Assembly (NCBI RefSeq): GCF_014204865.1
Contig: NZ_JACHMG010000001.1
Span: 62,001-126,000 of the forward strand
Direction of reading: 5' to 3'
Length of the DNA stretch: 64,000 bases
Origin: Amycolatopsis jiangsuensis
GTDB lineage: Bacteria; Actinomycetota; Actinomycetes; Mycobacteriales; Pseudonocardiaceae
The notes under the pieces were generated by a model. It was not told the origin of the DNA. It saw only the letters and a program-made list of their open reading frames with translations, and did no database searches. Made by a program: the position numbers and the translations under genes. Shown here piece by piece: positions 26,221-34,497 of this stretch; within the stretch, counting starts at the first letter, position 1; the number at the start of each line of letters is the position of its first letter.

Positions 26221-26814
26221 GTGCCGGAGCGCAAACCACGCAAGGACGCCGTCCGCAACCGCGCGGCGGTGCTGGCGGCCGCGGACGCGCTTTTCGTGGC
26301 TCGCGAAAGCACCGAGGAGATCACGATGGCCGACGTCGCCGCGGCTGCCGGCGTCGGCAAAGGAACGTTGTTCCGGGCCTTCGGTGACCGCACCGGATTG
26401 ATCCGCGCGCTGTACGAGTCACGGCTCGAACCGCTGGTGGAAGCCGTGGAAACGGGTCCGCCGCCACTCGGAGCGGCCGCCCCGCCGCGAGACCGCGTCC
26501 CCGCCCTGCTCGATGCACTCCTGTGCTTCAAACTCGACAACCGCGGTCTCATGCTGGCGCTGGAAGGCACCGACAGTGCCAGCCCCTACACGGCGGCCAA
26601 CTACGACTGGTGCCACACCCTGCTGCGTACCCTGCTGAGCCGGATTTCCGGGGTGACGCACAGCGATTTCACCGCCCACGCCCTGCTCGCCGCGGTCCGC
26701 GCCGACCTCGTCGAACATCTGGCCGCCCACGAAGGACAGTCACGCGAAACGATGCGGGCGGACCTGGCCGGCTTCGTCAGTCAGGTCCTGGACTCGCGAC
26801 CACTTCCACGGTGA
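26221..26814 (+). CDS. TetR-family regulator
   Basis: 197 residues from GTG 26221 behind CGGGAGGG. HTH: AVLAAADALFVARESTEEITMADVAAAAGVGKGTLFRAFGDRTGLI, with the FRAF recognition end. The C-terminal half resembles the small drug-pump regulators with a DWCHTLLRTLL helix. It is divergent from the SnoaL/NmrA operon with a perfect palindrome between. The start is leader-poor, since the operator arm ends 16 nt before it. Confidence 0.88.
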   Translation: MPERKPRKDAVRNRAAVLAAADALFVARESTEEITMADVAAAAGVGKGTLFRAFGDRTGLIRALYESRLEPLVEAVETGPPPLGAAAPPRDRVPALLDALLCFKLDNRGLMLALEGTDSASPYTAANYDWCHTLLRTLLSRISGVTHSDFTAHALLAAVRADLVEHLAAHEGQSRETMRADLAGFVSQVLDSRPLPR

Positions 26815-26950
26815 CGCAGGGGGTTCCTCTGCTGCCGGATGGCGTGCGCGGTCAGGTGCGGCGGCCGGCAGCGTGGAGGCGCGCACCGCCAGCTCGGGAC
26901 GTGCTGATGGTCGTGGTGCGGGTCGGTCGTCTCTCGGATCAGTAGTGCCG
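26815..26950 (-). pseudogene. LacI-family regulator, C-terminal fragment left of the IS256 element
   Basis: Read on the minus strand from 26950, the frame gives LLIRETTDPHHDHQHV and, one base out of frame, ELAVRASTLP. This is the normal LacI C-terminus. Joined across the 8-bp duplication to the fragment right of the IS, it reads LGRTAAALLIRETTD without a break. So this is the tail of the same gene, cut off by the insertion, with one later frameshift. Confidence 0.72.
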
Positions 26951-28390
26951 GGTCACGTCCGGCGGAGTGGTGTATGAGATCGACTCCGCGTGATCTTGGT
27001 TCGGGATTCTAGGCGGTTATTGCCTCGGTTGTCATGAGTGCCTCGCTGCCGGTCGGTGCGGCTTCGGTGGTGACGATGCGGATGCGTGAGCGGGCCAGTA
27101 GATCGAGGCCCATGTAGCGGCGGTTCTCGGTCCACTCATCACTCTGTTCGGCCAGGACGGCGCCGACGAGGCGGATCAGGGAGTCGCGGCCGGGGAAGAT
27201 CCCGACCACGTCGGTGCGACGGCGGATCTCCTTGTTCAGTCGCTCTTGAGGGTTGTTCGACCAGATCTGGCGCCAGACCTCGCGCGGATATGCGGTGAAC
27301 GCCAGCAGCTCATCGCGGGCGTTGTCGAGGTGCTCGGCTGCGTCGGGCCAGCGCGCGGTGAGAGTGTCGACCACGCGTCCGTACTGGGCTGTGACGGCGT
27401 CGGCGTCGGGCTGGTCGAAGATCGTGCGCACCTGCGTAGCGACATGCGGCTGCGCCGACTTCGGAACACGGGAGAGCAGGTTACGCAGGTAGTGGGTGCG
27501 ACACCGCTGCCACGCCGCACCCGGCAACGCCGAGGCGATCGCCGCCACCAAGCCGGGATGGGCGTCGGAGATGACGAGCTGGACCCCGGACAGGCCGCGG
27601 GCGACCAGACCGCGCAGGAACGCCAACCAGCCCGCTCCGTCCTCGCTGGAGGCCACATCCAGGCCGAGGATCTCGCGGTGCCCGTCGGCGTTCACCCCGG
27701 TCGCGAGCAGCGCGTGCACGTTGACCACCCGGCCGTCTTCGCGGACCTTCACCGTGAGCGCGTCGACCCACACGAACGTGTACGGGCCCTGGTCGAGCGG
27801 GCGCTCGCGGAACGCGGCGACCTGCCCGTCGAGGTGCGTGGCCATCTCGCTGACCTGCGAACGCGACAGCGACTTCACCCCGAGTTGTTCGGCCAGCTTC
27901 TCCACCCGCCGGGTGGAGACACCGAGTAGGTAGGCCGTGGCCACGACGGTGACCAGGGCCTGCTCGGCGCGGCGGCGGTGGGTCAGCAGCCAGTCCGGGA
28001 AATAGGAGCCCTGGCGCAGCTTCGGCACCGCCAACTCGATCGTGCCCGCTCGGGTGTCCCACTCCCGGGCCCGGTAGCCGTTGCGCTGGTTCGTCCGCTC
28101 GCTGCTGCGCTCGCCATAGCCGGCCCCGCACTGCTGATCGGCCTGCGACGACATCAACGCGTTCGCCATCGTCGCGATCATCGTCTGCAACAGATCCGGC
28201 GACACACCCGCCGAGGCGAGCTCCTCGACAAGCTGGGCAGGGTCCACACTGTGTGGTGCGGCCATCGTGGTGGTCCTTCCTGGAGTTCCTTGGTCGGTAC
28301 TCGAGAAAGATCACGCGGTGGCCGTCTCACGTCACGACGCCACGCCGCTCACCAGCGACGAACCCGTACACCACCTCCGCGGACGTAACC
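26951..28390 (-). mobile_element. IS256-family insertion sequence with 8-bp target duplication
   Basis: A 1440-bp element. The left end, GGTCACGTCCGGCGGAGTGG..., and the inverted right end, GGTTACGTCCGCGGAGGTGG..., form imperfect terminal repeats of about 26 bp. TAGTGCCG occurs directly before (26943-26950) and directly after (28391-28398), an 8-bp target duplication as expected for this family. Inside each end a CCGCGTGATCTT copy recurs in inverted orientation (26986-26997 and 28307-28318). The transposase gene is intact. The element lies inside a lacI-type gene and removing it with one target copy restores the local frame. Confidence 0.92.
27009..28265 (-). CDS. IS256-family (mutator) transposase
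   Basis: 418 residues. The DDE-type core has DALTVKVREDGRVVNVHALLATGVNADG with the first Asp, LVISDAHPGLVAAI with the second, and the C-terminal SNNPQERLNKEIRRRTDVVGIFPGRDSLIRL with the Glu, all typical of IS256. The N-terminal HTH and QRNGYRAREWDTRAGTIELAVPKLRQGSYFP are also diagnostic. No frameshift or stop is seen, so it may be active. Confidence 0.95.
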   Translation of the reverse strand: MAAPHSVDPAQLVEELASAGVSPDLLQTMIATMANALMSSQADQQCGAGYGERSSERTNQRNGYRAREWDTRAGTIELAVPKLRQGSYFPDWLLTHRRRAEQALVTVVATAYLLGVSTRRVEKLAEQLGVKSLSRSQVSEMATHLDGQVAAFRERPLDQGPYTFVWVDALTVKVREDGRVVNVHALLATGVNADGHREILGLDVASSEDGAGWLAFLRGLVARGLSGVQLVISDAHPGLVAAIASALPGAAWQRCRTHYLRNLLSRVPKSAQPHVATQVRTIFDQPDADAVTAQYGRVVDTLTARWPDAAEHLDNARDELLAFTAYPREVWRQIWSNNPQERLNKEIRRRTDVVGIFPGRDSLIRLVGAVLAEQSDEWTENRRYMGLDLLARSRIRIVTTEAAPTGSEALMTTEAITA

Positions 28391-28950
28391 TAGTGCCGCC
28401 GCGGTACGGCCGAGACCGAGCCGCGGCTGCCGGACGGAGGTGAGGGGGACGGTCGCGGCGGCGGGCAACCCGGCGAGCCGAGGTCGACGGGCGTGATCAA
28501 GATGCCTTGCACTCGTTGCTGTTCCAACCGGTGGAGGTAGGCCGCTTCGCGTTCGGCCAGGTTCGCGCTGTTGCACATGAACAGCGACAGACTCGCCTCG
28601 TCGGCGGCTTCTTCCATGCCGGCCGCGACGTCGGAGCAGAACGGGTTGTGTCCGTCGAGCATGACGTAGGCGAGAAACCGGCTGTGCCGGGCGCGCAGCT
28701 GCCGGGCGGATTCGTTGCGCACGAACCGCAGCTCGGCCATCGCAGCCTCGACCCACGCCCGGGTCCGCGGGCTGACCCGGTCCGGCCGGTCGAGCACGTT
28801 GGAGACCGTGCCGAGCGAGCCGCCCGCGGCGGCGACGTCCTTGATGCCGGCAGCCCGGCTGAGGGCCCCGGAGCCTGTTTCCCGGGCCGGACGCCGGTCG
28901 CCGCCTGGCCCGGGCCGGGAAGTGTCCACAGCGGACCTGTGGTTGTCCAC
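28391..28950 (-). pseudogene. LacI-family regulator, N-terminal part, deleted and IS-interrupted
   Basis: Begins with a LacI HTH (IKDVAAAGGSLGTVSNVLDRPDRVS) and the first part of the effector domain (LAYVMLDGHNPFCSDVAAGMEEAA, QRVQGILITPVD). After ITPVD about 130 residues of the sugar-binding domain are missing, and the sequence resumes one frame off with LPAAATVPLTSVRQPRLGLGRTAA, which belongs near the family C-terminus. It then meets the IS256 end. So two events hit this gene: an internal deletion and the IS. The neighbouring rhamnulokinase fragment suggests it was the rhamnose operon repressor. Confidence 0.8.
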
Positions 28951-28973
28951 TCTGGACCGATCAGGCGTCCAGT

Positions 28974-29190
28974 GTGATGGCGGGGGAGGTCAGGTCGGGG
29001 CGGCTCGACCTGTCCGAGGTGCATCGGTTCCCGAACGGCGGAGTCCGTGCCGGCGGCACGGTGCACTGGGACGCGCTGAGTATTCTCCGCGAGACGCCGA
29101 CCGGTGTGCGGCGGGCACACCGGGACGCCCCGCTGGCCGCGATCGGCATCGATTCGTGGGCGGTCGACTACGGATTGCTCGGCGCCACTA
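28974..29190 (+). pseudogene. rhaB: Rhamnulokinase, N-terminal fragment
   Basis: The frame reads VMAGEV..LDLSEVHRFPNGG and, after a substrate-loop, HWDALSILRE and AAIGIDSWAVDYGLLG. These are characteristic rhamnulokinase segments (FGGY kinase family), which phosphorylate L-rhamnulose. Only about 72 residues of a protein of about 480 remain. The first residues (the DLGASSGRV motif) are partly lost, and the C-terminal 85% is replaced by unrelated sequence running into a tRNA terminator. It is divergent from the broken LacI gene, as in intact rhamnose operons. Confidence 0.75.
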
Positions 29191-29333
29191 CCGGCCACGC
29201 GGCGGCGACTGGGCGGCCGCCGAAGAACAACTCGCGCGGTCGACGACGAGGTGAGCACGCGGCGAGCCGGTCACCGCGAAGCGCGGGCTGCGCACTGCTT
29301 CTGGGAGAGGGTGCCGCGTCGCCGGTGGACATG

Positions 29334-29363
29334 AAAAAAGTCCAGGTCGCTGACCTGGACTTT
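29334..29363 (-). terminator. Rho-independent terminator of tRNA-Asn
   Basis: On the minus strand AGTCCAGGTC and GACCTGGACT form a 10-bp stem around AGC, followed by six T residues. It starts 3 nt after the tRNA-Asn 3' end. Confidence 0.9.
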
Positions 29364-29366
29364 GTG

Positions 29367-29439
29367 CTCCCCCGCTTGGACTCGAACCAAGAACCCTCCG
29401 GTTAACAGCCGAATGCTCTGCCAATTGAGCTACAGGGGA
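29367..29439 (-). tRNA. tRNA-Asn (GTT)
   Basis: A 73-nt cloverleaf: acceptor TCCCCTG paired with CGGGGGA, D-arm GCTCAATTGGCAGAGC, anticodon loop CTGTTAA (anticodon GTT) on a TTCGG/CCGGA stem, and T-arm CTTGG-TTCGAGT-CCAAG. Discriminator is G and CCA is not encoded. A strong terminator follows. The last 45 nt, counted from the anticodon loop, recur at 30700-30744 on the other strand. Confidence 0.96.
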
Positions 29440-29600
29440 ATGTCGCTCGTTCAGCCGGACCGCTCCGGCTGATGGAAGAACTTTAACGCATGCCCCGCCA
29501 TCCCCGTGAAGGGGGGTCGGTGCGTCGGCGTCCCGCGCGCGGGGGTGGTTTGCTGGACAATGGAGAGTCGGAAGTCCGACTGACGAGAGGTGTGGCCGCC

Positions 29601-29783
29601 GTGAAGAAGTTCCTGCTGGGTGTGGGCCTGGGGTACGTGCTGGGCGCCAAGGCCGGCCGGGGACGGTACGAGCAGATCGTGCGCACCTACCGCCGGCTGG
29701 CCGATCACCCGATGGTGCAGGGCGCGGCCGGGGTCGCCCGCGCGAAGGTGGAGGAGCAGTTCGGCCGGGGCCGCGGGGCCTGA
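29601..29783 (+). CDS. Small YtxH-like membrane-associated protein
   Basis: 60 residues starting VKKFLLGVGLGYVLGAKAGRGRYEQIV. The short hydrophobic N-terminus with GYVLGAKAGR and the following basic helix match a common actinobacterial small protein of unknown role, with a YtxH-like glycine-rich membrane segment. GTG 29601 matches usual family starts, with GAGAGG about 10 nt upstream; GTG 29592 is an alternative. It stands alone between two tRNA genes. Confidence 0.7.
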   Translation: MKKFLLGVGLGYVLGAKAGRGRYEQIVRTYRRLADHPMVQGAAGVARAKVEEQFGRGRGA

Positions 29784-29818
29784 GTGTCACCGTCCTGTGG
29801 GGCTCGTCCGGGCGAAGG

Positions 29819-30118
29819 TCACCGAGCCCGTGGACGCCGCCCCAGTTCGTCGTCGAGAATCGCGGCCAGCCGCCGTCGTGCACGCTGGAGTGCCCGGCAC
29901 GCCGTGTGCGCCAGCGCGACCACCGCCATCGCCACGATGTCGGCCAAGGCGCGCGTCGCCGGATGGTGGATCAGGGCATCGCGGTACTCGCGCAGGAGGT
30001 ACCCCGTTGCGAGTCCGATGGTGAGCACGGTCGCATCGCCAGCCGGACGTGCGGTGTGGCACCCGTCAAGCCCGCCTCCTCGCCGTCGTCCCCCTGACAA
30101 TCCGGGCGAACCGGACAC
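29819..30118 (-). CDS. Small hypothetical protein
   Basis: 99 residues, or 69 from an internal GTG at 30028. The central part VLTIGLATGYLLREYRDALIHHP then DIVAMAVVALAHTACRALQRARRRL looks like a short membrane segment followed by a basic amphipathic helix. No family recognised. Coding potential is only moderate, so it may not be real. Confidence 0.35.
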   Translation of the reverse strand: MSGSPGLSGGRRRGGGLDGCHTARPAGDATVLTIGLATGYLLREYRDALIHHPATRALADIVAMAVVALAHTACRALQRARRRLAAILDDELGRRPRAR

Positions 30119-30230
30119 TCCCGGGTCCGCTCACGCCCTGTTCGGAGCACGCATCGGCCCAGACGCCGCACTGTGATAGGTTGGATCGAACTGAGACGAA
30201 TGTGCATGTGCAAACGCGCGCGCCGGTCTC

Positions 30231-30304
30231 GGGCCGGTAGCTCAGTTGGTTAGAGCAGGGGACTCATAATCCCTTGGCCGCGGGTTCGAGCCCCGCCCGG
30301 CCCA
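30231..30304 (+). tRNA. tRNA-Met (CAT)
   Basis: A 74-nt cloverleaf: acceptor GGGCCGG/CCGGCCC, D-arm GCTCAGTTGGTTAGAGC, anticodon loop CTCATAA (CAT), T-arm GCGGG-TTCGAGC-CCCGC, discriminator A, no encoded CCA. The lack of initiator features makes it elongator Met, or Ile if the C is lysidine-modified; sequence alone does not settle this. The 3' end is the left copy of a 46-bp direct repeat that bounds a genomic island. Confidence 0.95.
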
Positions 30305-30305
30305 C
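30260..30305 (+). repeat. Left attachment repeat (3' part of tRNA-Met)
   Basis: These 46 bp, from the anticodon stem through the base after the discriminator, are identical and in the same orientation at 49686-49731. Tyrosine-integrase elements commonly integrate in such tRNA 3' ends and leave this duplication. At this copy the tRNA is whole. Confidence 0.93.
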
Positions 30306-30378
30306 TGACAGGAATGTAGTCTTCACCTGCGGATTCCGTCGTTATCGGTGGTTTTGTTGTCTGTCTGCCAGTAAGTGC

Positions 30379-30400
30379 GGTGCTCATTCGGTGCTCCTGT
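30379..30400 (+). repeat. Pair of 11-bp GGTGCTC repeats downstream of left att
   Basis: GGTGCTC occurs at 30379 and 30390, 11 bp apart and 74 bp after the att core. A GTCTCCGTT pair with the same 11-bp spacing occurs 73 bp after the right att. They look like arm-type integrase binding sites; this is inference. Confidence 0.5.
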
Positions 30401-30699
30401 GTTGTGGACGGCCGGTGATGGATCTGCGGTCCGAGACCGCGACTGTCTCGATGGGCATGTGGCCGCCACGGCAGGGGCGTCTTGCATGTTCAGATGAGCC
30501 AGAGGGTGCGGGCCATCTCGGTGCACTGTGTGCCCGGTCGTCCGGGGATGGCTGTCGCTCCACCAGGGATCATGATCTTGATCTGGCTTTGCGGACAAGT
30601 GTCAACCTCCTCGTTCCGTGAACCTGCGGGGCGCCGGACCGGATGGCTTCCTGGCAGCCGGTGGCTTCGGCTGAGGACGATCCTGAGAGTTGGTGGGGT

Positions 30700-30744
30700 G
30701 CTGTTAACCGGAGGGTTCTTGGTTCGAGTCCAAGCGGGGGAGCA
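30700..30744 (+). repeat. Partial tRNA-Asn 3' end (second att-like relic)
   Basis: 45 nt from the anticodon loop onward are identical to the tRNA-Asn at 29365-29409 but on the opposite strand. The 5' half of a tRNA is absent, so it is not a gene. It looks like an att end of an element once inserted in a tRNA-Asn gene, later moved or inverted. Confidence 0.85.
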
Positions 30745-30746
30745 AA

Positions 30747-30773
30747 GCCCAGGTCAGAGACCTGGGCTTTTTT
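30747..30773 (+). terminator. Terminator following the tRNA-Asn relic
   Basis: GCCCAGGTC and GACCTGGGC pair around AGA, followed by six T. It is similar but not identical to the terminator of the intact tRNA-Asn, so the relic came with its own downstream DNA. Confidence 0.85.
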
Positions 30774-31634
30774 GCTACCCGTAAGTAGGGGCGACTTAGT
30801 GTCGATTTTGACGGTCGTCCAAGCGGTCGGCTGTCGGGGCCGCCGGTGGTCCGCTGCCGTGTCGGGTGGCGGTTCGAAGTCGTGGGGTGGTGCTGCGTTG
30901 GCCGCGGTCGATCTTGGTGCGCTGTTCCTGCTCGTTCTGTCGATTCGTCGCATGACTCGTGCTTGCCCGCGCCTGTGGTGCCTTCAGGTTTGACGATCGA
31001 GCCCTGGGGCCGCGTTGGTGTGCGCGGGCAGGCTGCTGCCGCGCGTGTTCGAGGCATCGCTGCGCGGTTCGGGTCATGCAGGCGTCGAGTTCGTTGCGGT
31101 TGAGGTGATCAATGTGGGCTGCGGGTGAAACATTGCAGCGATGAGGAGGGCCGGTCGCAAAGGCGTGGTGCCCCGGTCTGGTGCGTTATCCGGAGATCCT
31201 GCGCTCGGACGTCAATCATCGTGTGGCGAACCGCGATCGGGTGCCGGCTTGTGCCGTATGGGCGCTGTGGTCGAGCTAAAGATGCGAAGTTTAGTTTAAT
31301 TGCTGCCGGAGCCTTCTTTTCCGGTGTCAATAGGTGTGGCGAAAGTGGGCGGAGAATGATCTGCTGGGCTGCATTCTTCGAAAGAGCGTCAAAGTGGTTG
31401 AGGCAGCGCTTCCGCCGAGCTATTCAGCTGGTCGTGTTGCGGCACTGTCCTGTACTGCAGGGGTCGCGTGGCTGGGTGTCCTGACCTGCGGGAACAGCAC
31501 TGCTGACCCCCTCACTGCCAGAATGGTCCGGATATGTGTCTGACCTGCGATTATCGAGAATCTACTGGGCGGACGCTGTCGTTGGCTGCGGTTGAGTGGA
31601 GTTCAATGCCGGTGGGCGTTGTTGGAATCATGGG

Positions 31635-31655
31635 TTTGCTCCAGTTTTGCTCCAG
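31635..31655 (+). repeat. Pair of 11-bp TTTGCTCCAG repeats
   Basis: TTTGCTCCAG at 31635-31644 and 31646-31655, with 11-bp periodicity. It resembles the CTCC-containing pairs near both att sites. Confidence 0.45.
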
Positions 31656-32115
31656 GGTAATTCGCGTGAATGTGCATCGCGTGCGCATCTCGTGGCGGTT
31701 ATTAGTCAGGTTTCTGGGCAAGGAGAGGGCCATCGTGCAGTCGGGGTCTGCCGTCAGGAGGTAAGCGTGAGGACTGCCTCGATTGCACGTATCAACTTGT
31801 TTCCGTACGGGTTCGGGTGATGCGCGCCGGACGTGAAAGGTCGATGTTGGGAGCCAGGAACCAGGGCGCGCCTGCCGGCGGATGAGGCCGGGCTGGCTGA
31901 GGTGGTCCGCGTGATGGTTGTCGCGGTCCATGCTTCGGCGGTGCCACCGGGTGGGGCTCATTGCCCGTTCTGGTGTTTCGTGGCTTGGAGGTGGTGGCTA
32001 ATTCGCGGTGGGGCTACGACGTTGGTAGTGGGCCGTTCGTGCTGGCGGGTGAGGTTCCCCCGCTTTGACGGAGAGCTCCAAGCCATGGTCCGATAGGGCC
32101 GGAAGGAGGACATCA

Positions 32116-32421
32116 GTGGCGGCACCGAAGAAGTACTCCGACGAGTTGCGGGCCCGGGCGGTCCGGCTGTACCGGGAGTCTGACCCGAAGCCGGTGATCC
32201 GGAAGCTGGCCGAGCAGCTCGGCGTGCATCACGAGGCGTTGCGGAACTGGATTCGCCAGGACGAGGCCGATCGTGGTGAGCGAGCCGACCGGCCGACCAG
32301 TGAGATGGTCGAGGAGAACAAGCAGCTGCGCAAGCGGGTCGCGGACCTGGAGCGGGTCAACGCCGTGCTGCGTGATGCGAGCGCGTATTTCGCCTCCGAG
32401 ATCGGCCCGACCCGGAGGTGA
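32116..32421 (+). CDS. IS3-family transposase OrfA
   Basis: 101 residues from GTG 32116, behind GAAGGAGG. HTH_Tnp_1 domain YSDELRARAVRLYRE and VIRKLAEQLGVHHEALRNWIRQDE, then a leucine-zipper coiled coil EENKQLRKRVADLERVNAVLRDAS. It binds the IS ends. It overlaps orfB, which is in the -1 frame, so the full transposase OrfAB is probably made by programmed frameshift. Confidence 0.93.
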   Translation: MAAPKKYSDELRARAVRLYRESDPKPVIRKLAEQLGVHHEALRNWIRQDEADRGERADRPTSEMVEENKQLRKRVADLERVNAVLRDASAYFASEIGPTRR

Positions 32422-33311
32422 TGATGCGGTTCGTGCGTGAGCATCCGCAGCACCCGGTCGATCTCGTATTGCGGGTTTTGGGTATCGCGTCCTCGACCTT
32501 CTACGGATGGCTCAAGCAGGCGAAACAGCCCTCGGCGCGGCGGGTAGCCGACGATGGTCTGGTGGCTGAGATCGTCGATATTCACACCTGCTCGGGCGGT
32601 ACCTATGGCTCGCCGCGGGTGCACGCGATGTTGCGCCGCCGAGGCATCCAGGTGGGTCGTAAACGTGTCGAGCGGCTGATGCGGCGTGCCGGGTTGCAAG
32701 GCGCGTTCCTGCGCAAGAAGTGGCGAACCGGGTCTACTCGGCAGGATCCGCGGGCCACGCCGGCGCCGGACCTGGTCAACCGGGACTTCACCGCGGTCGA
32801 GCCGAACCGGTTGTGGGTAGCTGACGCTACCCGGATTGTGACTGGTCAGGGCGTGTTGTGGCTCGCTGCGGTCCGCGATGCGTTCTCCAACCGGATCGTG
32901 GGCTGGAAGTGCTCGGATCGCTGCGACACCGAGCTGGTGCTGGGCGCGTTGGAGTATGCGGTGTGGTCGCGGCAGGTCCGGGAAGGCCAGCTGATCCATC
33001 ATTCGGACAGGGGATCGACCTACACGGCGTTTCGGTTCTCGAACCGGTTGGCGGACAACGGGATCGTACAATCGATGGGCTCGGTCGGTGACAGTTACGA
33101 CAATGCGTTGATGGAGAACTTCTTCTCCACGCTCAAGACCGAGCTGGTCTACCGGAACAGTTGGCGGACAAGGGAAGAAGCCGAGAACGCCCTGTTCGCC
33201 TACATTGATGGCTGGTACAACACCCAGCGGATCCAGAAGAAGCTGGACTGGCACTCGCCCACCGAGTACGAGGCCAGCTACCATCAACCGGCCCCCGCCG
33301 GAACCAGATAA
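32418..33311 (+). CDS. IS3-family transposase OrfB (integrase core)
   Basis: 297 residues with the rve DDE fold: first Asp in RLWVADATRI, second in IHHSDRGSTYTA, and Glu in DNALMENFFSTLKTEL with 35 residues between the second Asp and Glu, as in IS3. An HTH_21 region (GSPRVHAMLRRRGIQVGRKRVERLMRRAGLQG) precedes it. No disruption is seen. It lies -1 relative to orfA. Confidence 0.94.
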   Translation: MMMRFVREHPQHPVDLVLRVLGIASSTFYGWLKQAKQPSARRVADDGLVAEIVDIHTCSGGTYGSPRVHAMLRRRGIQVGRKRVERLMRRAGLQGAFLRKKWRTGSTRQDPRATPAPDLVNRDFTAVEPNRLWVADATRIVTGQGVLWLAAVRDAFSNRIVGWKCSDRCDTELVLGALEYAVWSRQVREGQLIHHSDRGSTYTAFRFSNRLADNGIVQSMGSVGDSYDNALMENFFSTLKTELVYRNSWRTREEAENALFAYIDGWYNTQRIQKKLDWHSPTEYEASYHQPAPAGTR

Positions 33312-33343
33312 TCCGCTCTCCGGCCAAGCGGGGGAACCTCAAC

Positions 33344-33547
33344 GTGGCCGTGATCGATCGTCAGATCCGCCGATTCGGCCGCGGCGGCGCTCAGGTCACC
33401 ATCTCGACCGTGACCTTCGAAGGCCACCTGCAGGTTCTCGATACGTCGGTGATGCAACGGTCGCTGACCTTCGGGATCGGCCGTGCGAAGTCCTACGGAT
33501 GCGGCCTGCTGACGCTGGCCCGACCGGCGCCGAACGAGACGTCGTGA
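33344..33547 (+). pseudogene. cas6e: cas6e, C-terminal fragment cut by IS3
   Basis: 67 codons remain of a protein of about 220. The C-terminus LTFGIGRAKSYGCGLLTLA is the glycine-rich loop of Cas6e (Cse3), the type I-E crRNA endonuclease. The fragment begins 3 nt after the IS3 end, and no N-terminal half is found on the other side of the IS. The missing part carries the first RRM and the catalytic His, so no processing activity is expected. Its stop overlaps the cas1 GTG, preserving the original operon coupling. Confidence 0.88.
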
Positions 33548-34497
33548 GCACCATCGGTCGCCGGCCCACCACCCCGAAGGAACTCGTCCGTGCAGCGGAC
33601 CGAATCTCCTTCGTGTATTTGGACCGCTGTGTCGTCAACCGGGACAGCAACGCCATCACCGCCACGGACGAACGCGGCACCGTGCACCTTCCAGCAGCCG
33701 CGGTGGGCGTCCTCCTTCTAGGCCCCGGCACTACCATCACACACCAGGCGGTCGCGCTGATGTCCGACAGCGGATCCACCGTGGTCTGGGTCGGAGAGCG
33801 TGGTGTCCGCTACTACGCGCACGGCGCCTCGCTGGCCCGCACCTCACGCTTGATACAAGCGCAAGCCGAGGCGATCAGCAGCACACGCACCCGGTTACGA
33901 ATCGCACGAGCCATGTACGAGATGCGCTTTCCCGACGAAGACGTCTCGGAGCTGACCATGCAGCAGCTGCGAGGTCGCGAGGGAACCCGCGTGCGCCGCA
34001 TATACCGGGAACATGCCGAGCGGACCGGAATCGAATGGACCGGCCGCAACTACGACCGGCAAGACTGGGACACCGGCGACCCGATCAACCAAGCCCTCTC
34101 CGCGGCGAACGCCGCGTTGTACGGAGTCGTCCACTCCGTGATCGTCGCACTCGGCTGCTCACCGGCGCTCGGATTCGTCCATACCGGACACCACCGCTCG
34201 TTCGTCTACGACATCGCAGACCTATACAAAGCCGAGCTCACGATTCCCGCCGCCTTCGACATCGCCGCTGATTCCAGCCTTGATGTCGCCGGCGAAACCA
34301 GGCGCCGCATGCGTGACGCGCTCCACGGCGGCAAACTGCTGCCGCGATGCGCCCACGACATCCAGCGTCTTCTCCTCGGCGAAGACACCGACGATCTGAA
34401 CACCTTCGAATACTTCGAAATCGAGGCGATCGCATCCCTGTGGGACGATCGGCACAGCCCTGTCGCCGGCGGGGTCTCGTACGGAGATGAACCGTGA
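33544..34497 (+). CDS. cas1: CRISPR-associated endonuclease Cas1, type I-E
   Basis: 317 residues from GTG 33544. The I-E group is shown by ISFVYLDRCVVNRDSNAITATDERG and VWVGERGVRYYAHG. The C-terminal helical domain holds the metal residues: Glu in RIYREHAERTG (near 158), His in LGFVHTGHHRSFVYDIADLYK (near 211) and its Asp. Cas1 with Cas2 inserts new spacers at the leader end. No damage is seen. Translation start overlaps the cas6e remnant, whose own expression signals were lost, so expression may depend on the IS3 end or read-through. Confidence 0.95.
   Translation: MSTIGRRPTTPKELVRAADRISFVYLDRCVVNRDSNAITATDERGTVHLPAAAVGVLLLGPGTTITHQAVALMSDSGSTVVWVGERGVRYYAHGASLARTSRLIQAQAEAISSTRTRLRIARAMYEMRFPDEDVSELTMQQLRGREGTRVRRIYREHAERTGIEWTGRNYDRQDWDTGDPINQALSAANAALYGVVHSVIVALGCSPALGFVHTGHHRSFVYDIADLYKAELTIPAAFDIAADSSLDVAGETRRRMRDALHGGKLLPRCAHDIQRLLLGEDTDDLNTFEYFEIEAIASLWDDRHSPVAGGVSYGDEP

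Larger units (their letters stand above)
30306..32048. other. Long stretch without supported genes
   Basis: 1.7 kb with only short, inconsistent frames. It holds a pair of 11-bp repeats at 30379-30400, a tRNA-Asn 3' remnant with its own terminator at 30700-30773, and another 11-bp repeat pair at 31635-31655. A locally AT-rich patch lies at about 31270-31320. I see no recognisable protein fragment. Confidence 0.6.
32049..33341 (+). mobile_element. IS3-family insertion sequence
   Basis: About 1293 bp. Left end TGAGGTTCCCCCGCTTTGAC and the inverted right end TTGAGGTTCCCCCGCTTGGC form terminal repeats of about 27 bp ending in CGGAGAGC. It contains intact orfA and orfB. The 3-bp flanks (GGG and ACG) do not match, so no target duplication is seen. 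This fits recombination or adjacent deletion, consistent with the cas6e gene being cut off exactly at the right end. Confidence 0.9.

Noticed and set aside
30700..30744. A second tRNA-Asn gene
   Set aside because: The 5' half (acceptor strand and D-arm) is absent, so no cloverleaf can form.
31551..31961. A 136-codon minus-strand open frame in the island
   Set aside because: No family resemblance, no ribosome site and biased composition; a neighbouring frame on the other strand is equally open.
31900..32048. The missing N-terminal half of cas6e left of the IS3
   Set aside because: I looked for an MYLTR-type Cas6e start in all frames before the left IS end and found none. The IS is therefore linked to a deletion rather than a simple insertion.
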